Shown here: in pieces, positions 16,924 to 26,432 of the stretch
Position numbering within the stretch: position 1 is the stretch's first letter
How the letters are laid out: every line of letters starts with the position of its first letter
Assembly (NCBI RefSeq): GCF_042611095.1
Contig: NZ_JBHFPV010000001.1
Coordinates: forward strand, 434,001-498,000
Direction: 5' to 3'
Source of the DNA: Meishania litoralis
Lineage (GTDB): Bacteria; Bacteroidota; Bacteroidia; Flavobacteriales; Flavobacteriaceae
Length of the DNA stretch: 64,000 nucleotides
The notes under the pieces: generated by a model
Seen by the model: only the letters and a program-made list of their open reading frames with translations
Database searches by the model: none
What the model was told of the DNA's origin: nothing
Program-made: the position numbers and the translations under genes

Positions 16924-17546
16924 TATTGCCACCTTTGTATCGTTACGTATGCATTTTTATGCCCGGGAACACATCCCTTGACAACCAAAATATTCTTCTC
17001 GGGCACAACTTTCAAAACCCTAAGATTCTGTACGGTCACACGCTCTCCGCCCATACGGCCGGCCATACGCATTCCTTTGAACACTCGTGAGGGATCAGAA
17101 CCTGCACCGATCGATCCAGGGGCGCGTAGACGGTTGTGCTGACCATGGGTAGATTGACCTACGCCGCCAAAACCATGTCGCTTTACAACCCCTTGAAAAC
17201 CTTTTCCTTTCGAGGTGCCGACTACGTCGACAAATTCTCCTTCTACAAAAATGTCGACACCTAAAGTATCGCCTAACTTGTAATCACCCTCAAAACCTTG
17301 AAATTCAACGACTTTTTTCTTCGGAGATGTACCTGCTTTTTTGAAATGGCCATTTTCTGCCTTGTTCGCACGCCTCTCTGTCTTGTCATCGAAACCCAGT
17401 TGAAGTGCTCTGTAGCCATCAACTTCTTCGGTTCTGACTTGGGTAATTACGCATGGACCGGCTTCTATGACAGTACATGGAACGTTTTTTCCATTTTCGT
17501 CAAAAATGCTGGTCATGCCTACTTTTTTTCCTATTAACCCAGACAT
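16923..17546 (-). CDS. rplC: 50S ribosomal protein L3
   Basis: L3 is one of two assembly initiators of the large subunit and reaches the peptidyl-transferase centre. The 207-residue protein starts MSGLIGKKVGMTSIFDENGK and keeps GTSKGKGFQGVVKRHGFGG followed by GQSTHGQHNRLRAPGSIG; this segment carries the Gln methylated by PrmB in E. coli. A 229-base gap separates it from rpsJ, so it may be the first gene of a separately regulated S10 transcript. Confidence 0.98.
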   Translation of the reverse strand: MSGLIGKKVGMTSIFDENGKNVPCTVIEAGPCVITQVRTEEVDGYRALQLGFDDKTERRANKAENGHFKKAGTSPKKKVVEFQGFEGDYKLGDTLGVDIFVEGEFVDVVGTSKGKGFQGVVKRHGFGGVGQSTHGQHNRLRAPGSIGAGSDPSRVFKGMRMAGRMGGERVTVQNLRVLKVVPEKNILVVKGCVPGHKNAYVTIQRWQ

Positions 17547-17678
17547 ATTTAATTTATATTAATTAATGTTTAACTGTACTCTCAATTTGTTGACAAAAAA
17601 ACAGGGCCAAAAACAATTCAACCCTGAATTCATTTTTGTTACCGTTTTTCCTTTGCACGCAGCTCGGGACATGTAAAC

Positions 17679-17765
17679 GCTGAACATAAATCAGCTTTTC
17701 TTTCATTGCGACACTTCGACTTCGCTCAGTGTTTGTTGCGCCTCACTTTCCGGTTTATGGAAAGT
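17679..17765 (-). repeat. Three hairpins in the rpsJ-rplC gap, one in a common flavobacterial intergenic motif
   Basis: In the 229-base gap I see three inverted repeats: ACTTTCC (17745-17751) with GGAAAGT (17759-17765), just after the rpsJ stop; ACACT (17711-17715) with AGTGT (17728-17732), enclosing TCGACTTCGCTC; and GCTGA (17679-17683... read on minus strand) with TCAGC (17691-17695). None is followed by a T run. The middle one resembles a short repeat often seen between flavobacterial genes. A leader for S10-operon control or a repeat insertion are both possible. Confidence 0.5.
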
Positions 17766-17775
17766 CAAGTACTCA

Positions 17776-18081
17776 CTAAACTTTTATCTCGACCTCGACC
17801 CCACTAGGAAGCTCCAACTTCATCAAGGCGTCGATCGTCTTCGATGAGGAACTATAAATATCCAAAAGTCTCTTATACGAACTCAACTGGAATTGTTCCC
17901 TCGATTTCTTGTTTACATGAGGAGACCGCAAGACCGTAAAAATCTTCTTGTGCGTTGGCAATGGAATCGGACCCGTTACCACCGCCCCGGTCGTTTTTAC
18001 CGTTTTTACGATTTTTTCAGCAGATTTATCCACCAAATTGTGATCGTAAGATTTTAACTTTATCCTGATTTTTTGACTCAT
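17776..18081 (-). CDS. rpsJ: 30S ribosomal protein S10 (NusE)
   Basis: S10 is a 30S head protein and, as NusE, part of transcription antitermination complexes. The 101-residue protein starts MSQKIRIKLKSYDHNLVDKS and has VTGPIPLPTHKKIFTVLRSP and HVNKKSREQFQLSSYKRLLD, the family core. It lies 11 bases after fusA, so it belongs with the str genes here rather than heading the S10 genes without a break. Confidence 0.98.
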   Translation of the reverse strand: MSQKIRIKLKSYDHNLVDKSAEKIVKTVKTTGAVVTGPIPLPTHKKIFTVLRSPHVNKKSREQFQLSSYKRLLDIYSSSSKTIDALMKLELPSGVEVEIKV

Positions 18082-18092
18082 CTTTCTTAAAA

Positions 18093-20222
18093 TTAAGCGG
18101 TTACGCCTTTGGCGGCCTTAATTACTTCTTCGGCAATATTCGATGGTGTTTCGGCATAATGCGAAAATTCCATGGTCGAGGTCGCCCTACCCGAAGACAA
18201 GGTTCTCAACGAGGTCACATATCCGAACATTTCAGACAATGGCACTTCGCCCTTGATGACCTTAGATCCCGCCCTATCGCTCATGTTCGAAATTGTTCCT
18301 CTTCGTCTGTTCAAATCACCGACGATATCACCCATATTCTCTTCTGGAGTAAGAACCTCTATTTTCATTATGGGCTCCATAAGTACGGAACGGGCCGCCC
18401 TTGCCGCTTCTTTGTATCCTAATTTTGCAGCAAGTTCGAAAGATAACGAATCGGAATCCACCGCATGGAACGAACCGTCTTTCAAGGTAACTTTCATGCT
18501 ATCCATTTCAAAACCTGCCAAAGGACCGTTTTTCATGGCTTCCTTGAATCCTTTTTCAACGGATGGAATGAATTCCTTAGGAATATTTCCACCCTTTATC
18601 TCGTTGACAAACTCAAGTCCCGTAGTGGTCTCTTCACTAGCCGGCTCCATTGTAAACACGATGTCGGCAAATTTACCGCGACCACCTGATTGTTTCTTAT
18701 AAACCTCCCTATGATTGGCAGATTGGGTAATCGCCTCTTTATACTCAACCTGAGGTTGACCTTGGTTAACTTCAACCTTGAACTCACGTCGAAGTCGGTC
18801 TACGATGATATCCAAATGAAGTTCTCCCATTCCTGAAATAATCGTCTGGCCGGAAGCTTCATCGGTTTTTACCTGAAAGGTTGGGTCTTCCTCCGCCAGC
18901 TTGGCGAGCGCCATTCCCAATTTATCGACATCGGCCTTGGTCTTCGGCTCTACAGCGATACCGATAACCGGATCAGGGAAATTCATACTCTCCAATACTA
19001 TAGGATGTTTCTCGGAAGAAAGTGTATCCCCCGTTTTAATATCCTTGAATCCAACGGCAGCGCCAATGTCTCCTGCCTCGATAAATTCGATGGCATTCTG
19101 CTTGTTGGCATGCATCTGATAAATCCTTGAAATACGCTCTTTGTTACCAGAACGATTGTTCAACACATAGGAGCCTGCGTCCAAGCGACCCGAATATGCC
19201 CTAAAAAATGCCAATCGCCCGACAAAGGGATCCGTAGCAATTTTAAATGCCAAAGCCGAAAAAGGCTCTTTGGGATCCGGCTTTCTTTTAATTTCCTCTT
19301 CCGTATCCGGATTAATTCCAACAATGGCATCCTTATCCAGAGGTGAAGGCAAATATCTTACAACCGCATCCAACAAAAATTGAACACCTTTGTTCTTAAA
19401 TGACGAGCCACATATCATCGGTATGATCGCACGATCCATGACAGCGGCCCTAAGCGCGGCATGAACTTCTTCTTCAGTAATCGAATCCTCGTCCTCAAAG
19501 AACTTCTCCATCAATTGTTCATCGTACTCCGCTACTGCTTCGATCAATGCCGCACGATATTCTTTGACTTCAGCTTCCATTTCTGCAGGAATATCGATTA
19601 CATCGAAGGTAGAACCAAAGTTCTCATCATGCCAAACAATCGCCCTGTTCTTTGCCAGATCAACGATGCCTTTAAAGTCAGCTTCTTCACCGATCGGCAA
19701 GACTATGGGCACTGCATTTGACCCCAACATTTCTTTCACCTGATTACAGACCATCAGGAAATTCGACCCTTGGCGATCCATTTTATTCACGAAACCAATT
19801 CTGGGAACCTTATAGTTGTCGGCAAGTCTCCAGTTTGTTTCCGATTGCGGCTCGACACCATCAACGGCACTAAAAAGGAATACTAATCCGTCAAGGACCC
19901 TCAATGAACGGTTCACCTCAACAGTAAAGTCAACGTGACCCGGTGTATCAATAATATTAAAGTGATACCCCTTTGCGTCGGCAGTCGGTTTTCCGTTCTC
20001 GGTTGGAAAGTGCCATTCACAGGTCGTTGCCGCCGAAGTAATGGTAATACCACGCTCCTGCTCTTGCTCCATCCAGTCCATAGTTGCGGCCCCATCATGA
20101 ACCTCCCCAATTTTATGGCTTACACCCGTGTAAAAAAGGATACGCTCAGTGGTCGTGGTCTTGCCTGCATCAATGTGGGCGGCTATACCAATGTTTCTTG
20201 TATATTTTAAATCTCTTGACAT
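18093..20222 (-). CDS. fusA: Elongation factor G
   Basis: EF-G is the GTPase that drives translocation and, with RRF, ribosome recycling. The 709-residue protein has G1 AHIDAGKTTTT (15-25), switch I RGITITSAATT, G3 DTPGHVDFT, G4 NKMDR and G5 CGSSFKNKG. Domains II-V follow; the domain IV-V boundary holds GEVPLSEMFGYVTSLRTLSS. It is 3 bases after rpsG. No resistance-type change was looked for residue by residue. Confidence 0.98.
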   Translation of the reverse strand: MSRDLKYTRNIGIAAHIDAGKTTTTERILFYTGVSHKIGEVHDGAATMDWMEQEQERGITITSAATTCEWHFPTENGKPTADAKGYHFNIIDTPGHVDFTVEVNRSLRVLDGLVFLFSAVDGVEPQSETNWRLADNYKVPRIGFVNKMDRQGSNFLMVCNQVKEMLGSNAVPIVLPIGEEADFKGIVDLAKNRAIVWHDENFGSTFDVIDIPAEMEAEVKEYRAALIEAVAEYDEQLMEKFFEDEDSITEEEVHAALRAAVMDRAIIPMICGSSFKNKGVQFLLDAVVRYLPSPLDKDAIVGINPDTEEEIKRKPDPKEPFSALAFKIATDPFVGRLAFFRAYSGRLDAGSYVLNNRSGNKERISRIYQMHANKQNAIEFIEAGDIGAAVGFKDIKTGDTLSSEKHPIVLESMNFPDPVIGIAVEPKTKADVDKLGMALAKLAEEDPTFQVKTDEASGQTIISGMGELHLDIIVDRLRREFKVEVNQGQPQVEYKEAITQSANHREVYKKQSGGRGKFADIVFTMEPASEETTTGLEFVNEIKGGNIPKEFIPSVEKGFKEAMKNGPLAGFEMDSMKVTLKDGSFHAVDSDSLSFELAAKLGYKEAARAARSVLMEPIMKIEVLTPEENMGDIVGDLNRRRGTISNMSDRAGSKVIKGEVPLSEMFGYVTSLRTLSSGRATSTMEFSHYAETPSNIAEEVIKAAKGVTA

Positions 20223-20225
20223 TTT

Positions 20226-20702
20226 TTAAAATCTAAAGTGGGAAAATGCTTTATTCGCCTCCGCCATTTTGTGGGTATCCACCCTTTTCTTTACTGCCGC
20301 ACCTTCTTCTTTCGAGGCGGCCAAAATCTCGGCAGCCAACTTTTGCGACATTCCCTTTTCATTACGTTTGCGCGAGTAACTGATCAACCACTTCATTGCG
20401 GTAGAAATCTTTCTGTCAGGACGAATCTGCATCGGAATCTGAAATGTTGCCCCGCCAACCCTTCTACTTCTTACTTCAACGTGCGGCATAACATTCGACA
20501 ATGCATCTTTCCACAATTCCAGCGCCGTCTTCTCATCGTCCGTTTTCTTTTCTTCCACAATGTCCATGGCATCGTAAAAAATACTGAAGGCGACCGATTT
20601 TTTACCATCCCACATCATCATATTGACAAATCGTGTGACCAATTGGTCATTAAACCTTGGGTCGGGCAACAGTGGCCTCTTTTTTGCCTGTTTTTTTCTC
20701 AT
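20226..20702 (-). CDS. rpsG: 30S ribosomal protein S7
   Basis: S7 nucleates assembly of the 30S head and lies at the E-site exit. The 158-residue product starts MRKKQAKKRPLLPDPRFNDQ and has LVTRFVNMMMWDGKKSVAF, MPHVEVRSRRVGGATFQIPM and the C-terminal KKRVDTHKMAEANKAFSHFR, all standard. A 23-base gap separates it from rpsL. Confidence 0.98.
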   Translation of the reverse strand: MRKKQAKKRPLLPDPRFNDQLVTRFVNMMMWDGKKSVAFSIFYDAMDIVEEKKTDDEKTALELWKDALSNVMPHVEVRSRRVGGATFQIPMQIRPDRKISTAMKWLISYSRKRNEKGMSQKLAAEILAASKEEGAAVKKRVDTHKMAEANKAFSHFRF

Positions 20703-20725
20703 TTCTGCTTCTTAAAAAGTTTTGA

Positions 20726-21100
20726 TTACTTCTTCGGGCGTTTTGCACCGTACTTAGATCTTCGTTGGGTTCTACCGGCAACACCTGCGGTATCCAGAGC
20801 ACCCCTTACGATATGGTATCTAACTCCTGGCAAATCCTTCACCCTTCCGCCCCTGACCAATACTATCGAGTGCTCTTGTAAATTGTGCCCCTCTCCCGGA
20901 ATATAAGCGTTGACTTCCTTTCCGTTGGTCAACCTGACCCTGGCAACCTTTCGCATAGCCGAGTTCGGTTTTTTAGGAGTTGTGGTATACACCCTTGTGC
21001 AGACACCCCTCCTTTGAGGGCACGAATCCAAAGCAGCCGATTTACTCTTCTTGGTAATGGTGACTCTTCCTTTTCGTACTAATTGTGAAATTGTTGGCAT
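20726..21100 (-). CDS. rpsL: 30S ribosomal protein S12
   Basis: S12 sits in the decoding centre and controls accuracy. The 124-residue protein starts MPTISQLVRKGRVTITKKSK and has the two decoding loops TTPKKPNSAMRK and RGGRVKDLPGVRYH; the lysines where streptomycin resistance usually arises are unchanged. It is the first gene of the ribosomal cluster, with a good candidate promoter 20-51 bases upstream. Confidence 0.98.
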   Translation of the reverse strand: MPTISQLVRKGRVTITKKSKSAALDSCPQRRGVCTRVYTTTPKKPNSAMRKVARVRLTNGKEVNAYIPGEGHNLQEHSIVLVRGGRVKDLPGVRYHIVRGALDTAGVAGRTQRRSKYGAKRPKK

Positions 21101-21119
21101 ACTATATTATATGTATAAA

Positions 21120-21151
21120 CAAATACTACCCCGTTTTTAAGGGCTGGCAAA
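21120..21151 (-). promoter_or_regulatory. Candidate promoter of the ribosomal cluster
   Basis: On the minus strand TTTG (21148-21151) is followed after 19 bases by TAGTATTTG (21120-21128). The -33 box and spacing fit the Bacteroidota pattern TTTG-N19-23-TAnnTTTG, but the -7 box has one extra base. Transcription would start about 10-15 bases before the rpsL ATG. Confidence 0.45.
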
Positions 21152-21449
21152 TGTAAGACTATTTCACAATAATTCAAATCAAGAACGATTAATTTTATTT
21201 GATTTTTTAAACCGAATGTAATTTCCACTCTTTCGTATCTCCAAAATCGTTCAAAAGCAACTGGTTGAAAGATTATCAAAAATATTTTGGATTTAAGCCC
21301 TGATAAAGAGACATACTCAATTATTGGTTCATTTTTTTGTGTTATCAATAAATATTTAGCCAATTTTTAATGATATCAATATAACATCACAAAAAGGATC
21401 GAGAAAGTTGCATTACTAAAACTCAGTCTTAAAGTTTTATTAAAAAACC

Positions 21450-21481
21450 TTTGGATTATTAACACGAATTTTTGATTTTTG
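21450..21481 (+). promoter_or_regulatory. Candidate promoter of the SusC-SusD unit
   Basis: TTTG (21450-21453) is followed after 20 bases by GATTTTTG (21474-21481), which matches the Bacteroidota -7 consensus TAnnTTTG at all but the first base. The start codon is at 21509, leaving a short leader of roughly 20 bases. Confidence 0.45.
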
Positions 21482-21508
21482 CCGATAGCTAATTCAAATA
21501 ATTATAAA

Positions 21509-24500
21509 ATGAGAACAAAATTCAATGGAATCTTAACGCTGCTATTGGCGTTTGTTGTGCAGATGACCTTTGCACAGGAGAAGACGATTACCGGTACGGT
21601 TACCGACCAAGATGGTCTGCCACTGCCCGGTGTAAACATCGTCGTTCAGGGCACCACAAGTGGTACCCAAACCGATTTTGACGGAAACTACTCCATTAAC
21701 GGAGAAGTTGGCCAAGTACTCTCTTTTACCTATATAGGTCAAAAAGAGGTGCAGGTAACTATTGGCGCCAATGATACCGTTAATGTACAAATGCAGGAAG
21801 ATGCCCAAGCCCTCGAAGAGGTTGTGGTTACTGCGCAAGGTATCAAAAGAGAGAAAAAAGCTCTTGGTTACGCCACCAGTTCCGTCGGCGAAGAGGCTCT
21901 TGAGCAACGAGCTGAAGGTGATGTTGCCCGTGTACTTGCGGGTAAGGCATCAGGGGTTCAGATTACCGCCGCCGGTGGTATGTCTGGTTCTGCTACCAGC
22001 GTTACGATTCGTGGTCTAAGTTCATTTAGCGGAAGTAACCAAGCGTTGTTCATCGTTGATGGTATTCCTTTTAGTAATGATACCAACAACAACGGCAATG
22101 ACTTCCTTTCTGGAAATACCGGTTCTTCGCGTTTCTTGGATATCGACCCCAACAACATTGAGAATATTGAAGTATTAAAAGGCCTTGCAGCAACTACTTT
22201 ATATGGTACCTTGGGTAAAAACGGTGTTATTCTGATCACCACCAAGGCGGGAGCAGCCAATGGAGGTGTCAAAAAGAACGAGATTTCTGTTAGCACTTCT
22301 TATTTTGTCAATGAGTATGCATCACTTCCGGATTATCAGCAATCATACGGTGGTGGTTTCGACCAGTCTTTCGGATGGTTCTTCAGTAACTGGGGGCCTA
22401 GTTTCGAAGAAGGCGGTACAGCAGGTTGGGGCGCACAGCCCGCAATCGATGCGAATGCTACCTTAGAGCACCCATACTCTACAACAGCAATTGCCGCCAC
22501 AAGGGATGCCTTCCCAGAACTTCAAGGTGCTCGGTATGCTTGGAGACCTTACAGCTCGGTAGAAGACTTTTTCGCTCCAGGTTACGTGACCAACACCTCG
22601 GTTAACTTCTCGGGTGGTTCACAAGATGGCAATACCACTTTTAATGCCAACTTAGGACATCTAAACGATGTAGGTTTTACACCAGGAAACCAATTAAAAA
22701 GGGTTAACTTCTCAGTAGGTGGGCGCTCAAAGTTGAGCAATAAATTTACCATAACTGGGGCAATGAATTATTCGAGAACCGATTACGACACACCTCCAGT
22801 CTCTGCTAGTAGGGGTAACGGTGGTATCAGTTCGAACTCCATATATGGTGCTGTGCTTTTTACCCCGATAAGTGTTGACTTGATGGGTCTACCTTACGAA
22901 AATCCGGTAACTGGCGGTAGTGTCTATTATAGAAATGGCAATGATATTATTAATCCTCGCTGGGTAGCGGAACATATCAAGTTCAACCAGTTGACAAACC
23001 GTTTTTATTTTAACACCTCGTTAAACTATGAGTTAAGTGAGAATCTTGGTGTCACTTGGAGATCAGGCTTGGATTTCTATACGGAAAGAAACACGCAATT
23101 CTCTGATAAAGGCGGTGTCGAGTTTACATTTGATATTTTCGGTTTCTTGAACACGTTCGACAACAACAATACCATTTGGGACCATACACTTTCATTCAAT
23201 GGAAATTATGATCTTTCAGAAAAGATAGGACTCACATTCAACCTAGGTGCCAATGCTCGATCAGATGCTTTTGACCTACAAGGTGTTGCAAGTACCGGTC
23301 AGCTAGTCTATGGTGTTAGAAGGCATTTCAATTACGAGAACCAACTGCCGATCCAATTTTCACGTAAAAGAAACATTGTAGGTGTATTTGGTGACGTTAG
23401 TTTTGATTACGACAACTATTTGTTCTTAAACTTTAGTGCAAGAAGGGACTGGGTATCTAACTTGATCAAAGAAAATCGTAGTTTGACCTACCCTGGTGGA
23501 AGTATTTCATTTTTACCCACCGCGGCCTTCAGTGGATTACAATCTGAAAATGGACTAAACTATTTAAAATTACGGGCCAGTTACGGTACTTCGGCGAACT
23601 TCCCAGAGGGTTACCCAACTGTTAGCGGTGTAGATCAGACAACTCAAGTTTCAGGTGGAACATTTGGACCGATAACTACAAACAGTATAAGTAATTTTAA
23701 AGCCAATCCAGACTTAAAACCCGAATTGTTAAAAGAGTTCGAGGTAGGTTTTGAAAGTAAGTTCTGGAAGAATCGCGTTTCGTTGGACGCTACTTATTAT
23801 GATAGACGTACCGATGACCTAATCGTTTTTGAACCATTATCGCCATCGACCGGATTTACGATAACGCAAAATAATATTGGTCAGATCAGCAATAAAGGTA
23901 TCGAAGCGGACCTTGGTATAGATCTATTCAGAAGTGAAGACGGTTTTAATTGGAAATCAAGTGTGAACTTCTTCACGAATAAGGAAATTGTTGAGGAACA
24001 AGAACAGGATATCATCTTCTATTCGGGTAATACCGCGCTTTTCATCGGGGCGAATGCCGCTATTAAAGGTGAGTCTTTAGGTACCATTGTCGGTACAGCA
24101 TTCTTGCGCGACGAAGCAGGTAATCTGTTAACCAACGATGCCGGTAACTATGTCATTACCGAATCTGATTTGGATGGCAATGTGCCAATAATAGGTGATG
24201 CCGTTCCTGATTATACCATGAACTTCATCAACAGCCTGTCGTATAAAAATTGGAGTCTCGGTTTTCAGGTAAATCACATAAAGGGTGGTGACATCATGTC
24301 AAGTACTATTGCAACCTTGTTAGGTAGGGGCTTGATTGTTGAGACCGAAGATCGCCTGAACACCTATATCCTTCCTGGGGTAAATCAGAATTCAGGCCAG
24401 CCTAACGATATTCAGTTGAACAACTCAACGTACTTCTTTAGCAACCTTCTATTTGGCCCTGCAGAGGCTAAAATATACGATGCCTCCGTACTCAGACTAC

Positions 24501-24736
24501 AAGAAGTATCCCTTGGGTATTCATTGCCTAAGAAAGCTTTGGAAAAAACACCTTTTGGGTCTTTGACCTTTACGTTACAAGGTTTCAACCTTTGGTATGA
24601 CGCCTACAACACTCCTGATGGGGCCAATTTTGATCCCAATGTCGCAGGTGTAGGTGTTGGTAACGGACGTGGTTTCGATTTCTTGAACGGACCAAGTACC
24701 AGAAGGTATGGTATGAGCGTAAAGATGACATTTTAA
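21509..24736 (+). CDS. SusC/RagA-type TonB-dependent outer-membrane transporter
   Basis: This is a TonB-linked outer-membrane barrel that imports a nutrient bound by its SusD partner, powered by TonB-ExbBD. The 1075-residue protein has a signal peptide (1-23, ending MTFAQ) and a CarboxypepD_reg-like beta-sandwich (about 25-112; TGTVTDQDGLPLPGVNIVV). A link with LEEVVVTAQGIKREKKALG and a plug domain (about 118-230) follow, then a large barrel ending in the aromatic residue of MSVKMTF. The ATG at 21509 was chosen over an upstream TTG because it starts the signal peptide directly. It is followed 29 bases later by its SusD partner. No glycoside hydrolase or peptidase lies nearby to reveal the substrate. 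Confidence 0.93.
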   Translation: MRTKFNGILTLLLAFVVQMTFAQEKTITGTVTDQDGLPLPGVNIVVQGTTSGTQTDFDGNYSINGEVGQVLSFTYIGQKEVQVTIGANDTVNVQMQEDAQALEEVVVTAQGIKREKKALGYATSSVGEEALEQRAEGDVARVLAGKASGVQITAAGGMSGSATSVTIRGLSSFSGSNQALFIVDGIPFSNDTNNNGNDFLSGNTGSSRFLDIDPNNIENIEVLKGLAATTLYGTLGKNGVILITTKAGAANGGVKKNEISVSTSYFVNEYASLPDYQQSYGGGFDQSFGWFFSNWGPSFEEGGTAGWGAQPAIDANATLEHPYSTTAIAATRDAFPELQGARYAWRPYSSVEDFFAPGYVTNTSVNFSGGSQDGNTTFNANLGHLNDVGFTPGNQLKRVNFSVGGRSKLSNKFTITGAMNYSRTDYDTPPVSASRGNGGISSNSIYGAVLFTPISVDLMGLPYENPVTGGSVYYRNGNDIINPRWVAEHIKFNQLTNRFYFNTSLNYELSENLGVTWRSGLDFYTERNTQFSDKGGVEFTFDIFGFLNTFDNNNTIWDHTLSFNGNYDLSEKIGLTFNLGANARSDAFDLQGVASTGQLVYGVRRHFNYENQLPIQFSRKRNIVGVFGDVSFDYDNYLFLNFSARRDWVSNLIKENRSLTYPGGSISFLPTAAFSGLQSENGLNYLKLRASYGTSANFPEGYPTVSGVDQTTQVSGGTFGPITTNSISNFKANPDLKPELLKEFEVGFESKFWKNRVSLDATYYDRRTDDLIVFEPLSPSTGFTITQNNIGQISNKGIEADLGIDLFRSEDGFNWKSSVNFFTNKEIVEEQEQDIIFYSGNTALFIGANAAIKGESLGTIVGTAFLRDEAGNLLTNDAGNYVITESDLDGNVPIIGDAVPDYTMNFINSLSYKNWSLGFQVNHIKGGDIMSSTIATLLGRGLIVETEDRLNTYILPGVNQNSGQPNDIQLNNSTYFFSNLLFGPAEAKIYDASVLRLQEVSLGYSLPKKALEKTPFGSLTFTLQGFNLWYDAYNTPDGANFDPNVAGVGVGNGRGFDFLNGPSTRRYGMSVKMTF

Positions 24737-24765
24737 AAAGTTGCTAATTAAAAAGTAAAGCTATT

Positions 24766-26412
24766 ATGAAAAAAATAATAAAATACGTACTAGTGGTATT
24801 TTTAGCAGGAAGTTTTTTGAATTCCTGTGATACCACAGATCTTGAACTTAGGGACAACCCTAACATACTTACCAGTGGTGACCCTAACCTCTTGCTCAAT
24901 TCGATGCAATTGGCATATAGAAATAATATGGCTACATTCAATAACATCGGTGGTGCCTTGACAAGGATTCATTTCATGGGCGGCAGGGATTATTTTAACA
25001 ATTATCCGGGCGCCACGATGAACGGTGTGTGGAGTAATACTTATAGTAATCTTTTTGCAAACCTTCAGGCAATAGAAGAGGTAAACGATGCATCCGACAT
25101 TAATTACGACTTTCACATTGCCGTGGGCAAAACCATGCAGGCTCATACTTTGCTTTTACTGGTCGATTTCTTGGGATCTGCGGCCTATACTGAAGCGGTC
25201 AATCCGTTAGAGTTTCCCGCGCCTCGTCTGGACGATGGCGCATCGGTCTATCAAGCAGCACTTGGTCTTTTAGATGAAGCCGAAGCCTTGATGAGCACCA
25301 ACCCAAGCGCAACGGGTGCAACGGATTTCTTCTACGGAGGAGATACAGCCAAATGGATAAAAGCTATAAACAGTATTCGTCTAAAAGCTTATGTTACCAC
25401 AAATGATGCTGCCGGTTTTAATGCCGTAATCGCTGGAAACAATTTCATCAGCAGCTCGGATGATGACCTTCAGTTTGAATATGGAACCAGCGAACTTCAG
25501 CCGGACACTCGTCATCCTGATTTCGCCAATGATTATACTCCCAGTGGAGCGAATATTTATCATTCGAACTGGACCATGGAAACCATGTTGCTCAAAGATG
25601 ACCCGCGTATTCGCTACTATTACTATCGACAAGTAGATGGAACACCCGGTGCCAATGATATCAACGGAGATGCCGTAGATCCTGATGAGGAACTTCTTGC
25701 ATGTTCGTTGGTGGTACCCCCGCAGCATTATCAAGATGGTGGATACACCTTTTGTAGCGTCGATAACGGCTATTGGGGCCGTTCGCATGGCAACGATGAA
25801 GGTACACCTCCAGATGGTTTTCAAAGAACTGCTTCGGGAGTTTACCCCGCAGGTGGACGTTTTGATGATAATAGCTTTGATGTTGTAGGCCTAGGTTTAG
25901 GTGGTGGCGGTGCAGGTATCGAGCCAATTATATTGGCCTCTACTATTGATTTTTGGAGAGCCGATATGGCTACAAGTGATGCCGATAAAGCGACCTTCAT
26001 GCAAGCTGGTATGGAAAAATCGATAGCTAAAGTACAGACTTTCGCCGCTTTGGATGCCTCTTCCGATAAATCGTTCGAACCAAGTGAAAGCGATGTTACC
26101 GCTTACATTGATGGCATTGTTGCTGATTTCAACGCTGCAACCGGAGATGATAAGGAAAACATTTTTGCGGAGCAATATTGGATAGCACTTTACGGTGGAG
26201 CGGCTGAGTCTTTCAATTACTACAGGAAGACTGGTTATCCTACAACGGTACTACCAAGCTGGGAACCGAATCCTGGAGCATTCCCACGTTCGTTCTTGTT
26301 GCCACAAAATGAGGTGGTAACCAACCCGAATTTGACACAGAAAACCACGCTCACCGAGCAAGTGTTCTGGGACACTAATCCAGCGAGTCCGACTTTCCCG
26401 CCAGCGAATTAA
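24766..26412 (+). CDS. SusD-like substrate-binding lipoprotein (SusD-like_2 type)
   Basis: SusD proteins form a lid on their SusC barrel and capture the substrate at the cell surface. The 548-residue protein has a lipobox ending at C21 (SFLNSC) and an N-terminal NPNILTSGDPNLLLNSMQLA. The helical core includes FANLQAIEEVND and KWIKAINSIRLKAYV. The end, SFNYYRKTGYPTT near residues 483-495 followed by LPQNEV, is typical of the SusD-like_2 branch often paired with peptide- or small-molecule-related SusC proteins. The start ATG is 29 bases after the SusC stop. Confidence 0.9.
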   Translation: MKKIIKYVLVVFLAGSFLNSCDTTDLELRDNPNILTSGDPNLLLNSMQLAYRNNMATFNNIGGALTRIHFMGGRDYFNNYPGATMNGVWSNTYSNLFANLQAIEEVNDASDINYDFHIAVGKTMQAHTLLLLVDFLGSAAYTEAVNPLEFPAPRLDDGASVYQAALGLLDEAEALMSTNPSATGATDFFYGGDTAKWIKAINSIRLKAYVTTNDAAGFNAVIAGNNFISSSDDDLQFEYGTSELQPDTRHPDFANDYTPSGANIYHSNWTMETMLLKDDPRIRYYYYRQVDGTPGANDINGDAVDPDEELLACSLVVPPQHYQDGGYTFCSVDNGYWGRSHGNDEGTPPDGFQRTASGVYPAGGRFDDNSFDVVGLGLGGGGAGIEPIILASTIDFWRADMATSDADKATFMQAGMEKSIAKVQTFAALDASSDKSFEPSESDVTAYIDGIVADFNAATGDDKENIFAEQYWIALYGGAAESFNYYRKTGYPTTVLPSWEPNPGAFPRSFLLPQNEVVTNPNLTQKTTLTEQVFWDTNPASPTFPPAN

Positions 26413-26432
26413 TAAACTAAAAAAAAGAGACA

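Larger units (their letters stand above)
21101..21508. other. Divergent intergenic region between rpsL and the SusC-type gene
   Basis: This 408-base AT-rich region holds the two divergent promoters listed separately, near its two ends. The middle (about 21160-21440) contains poly-A/T tracts. It also has one weak 94-codon minus-strand frame that overlaps the rpsL start and looks random in composition. I see no terminator, repeat or RNA gene in it. Confidence 0.6.

Noticed and set aside
20238..20906. A 222-codon frame opposite rpsG and rpsL
   Set aside because: It runs across two essential conserved genes and their spacer, and its sequence is Phe/Cys/Arg-rich like an antisense shadow.
21079..21363. 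A 94-codon minus-strand frame upstream of rpsL
   Set aside because: It overlaps the rpsL start and the likely promoter, has no recognisable motif and a random-looking composition.
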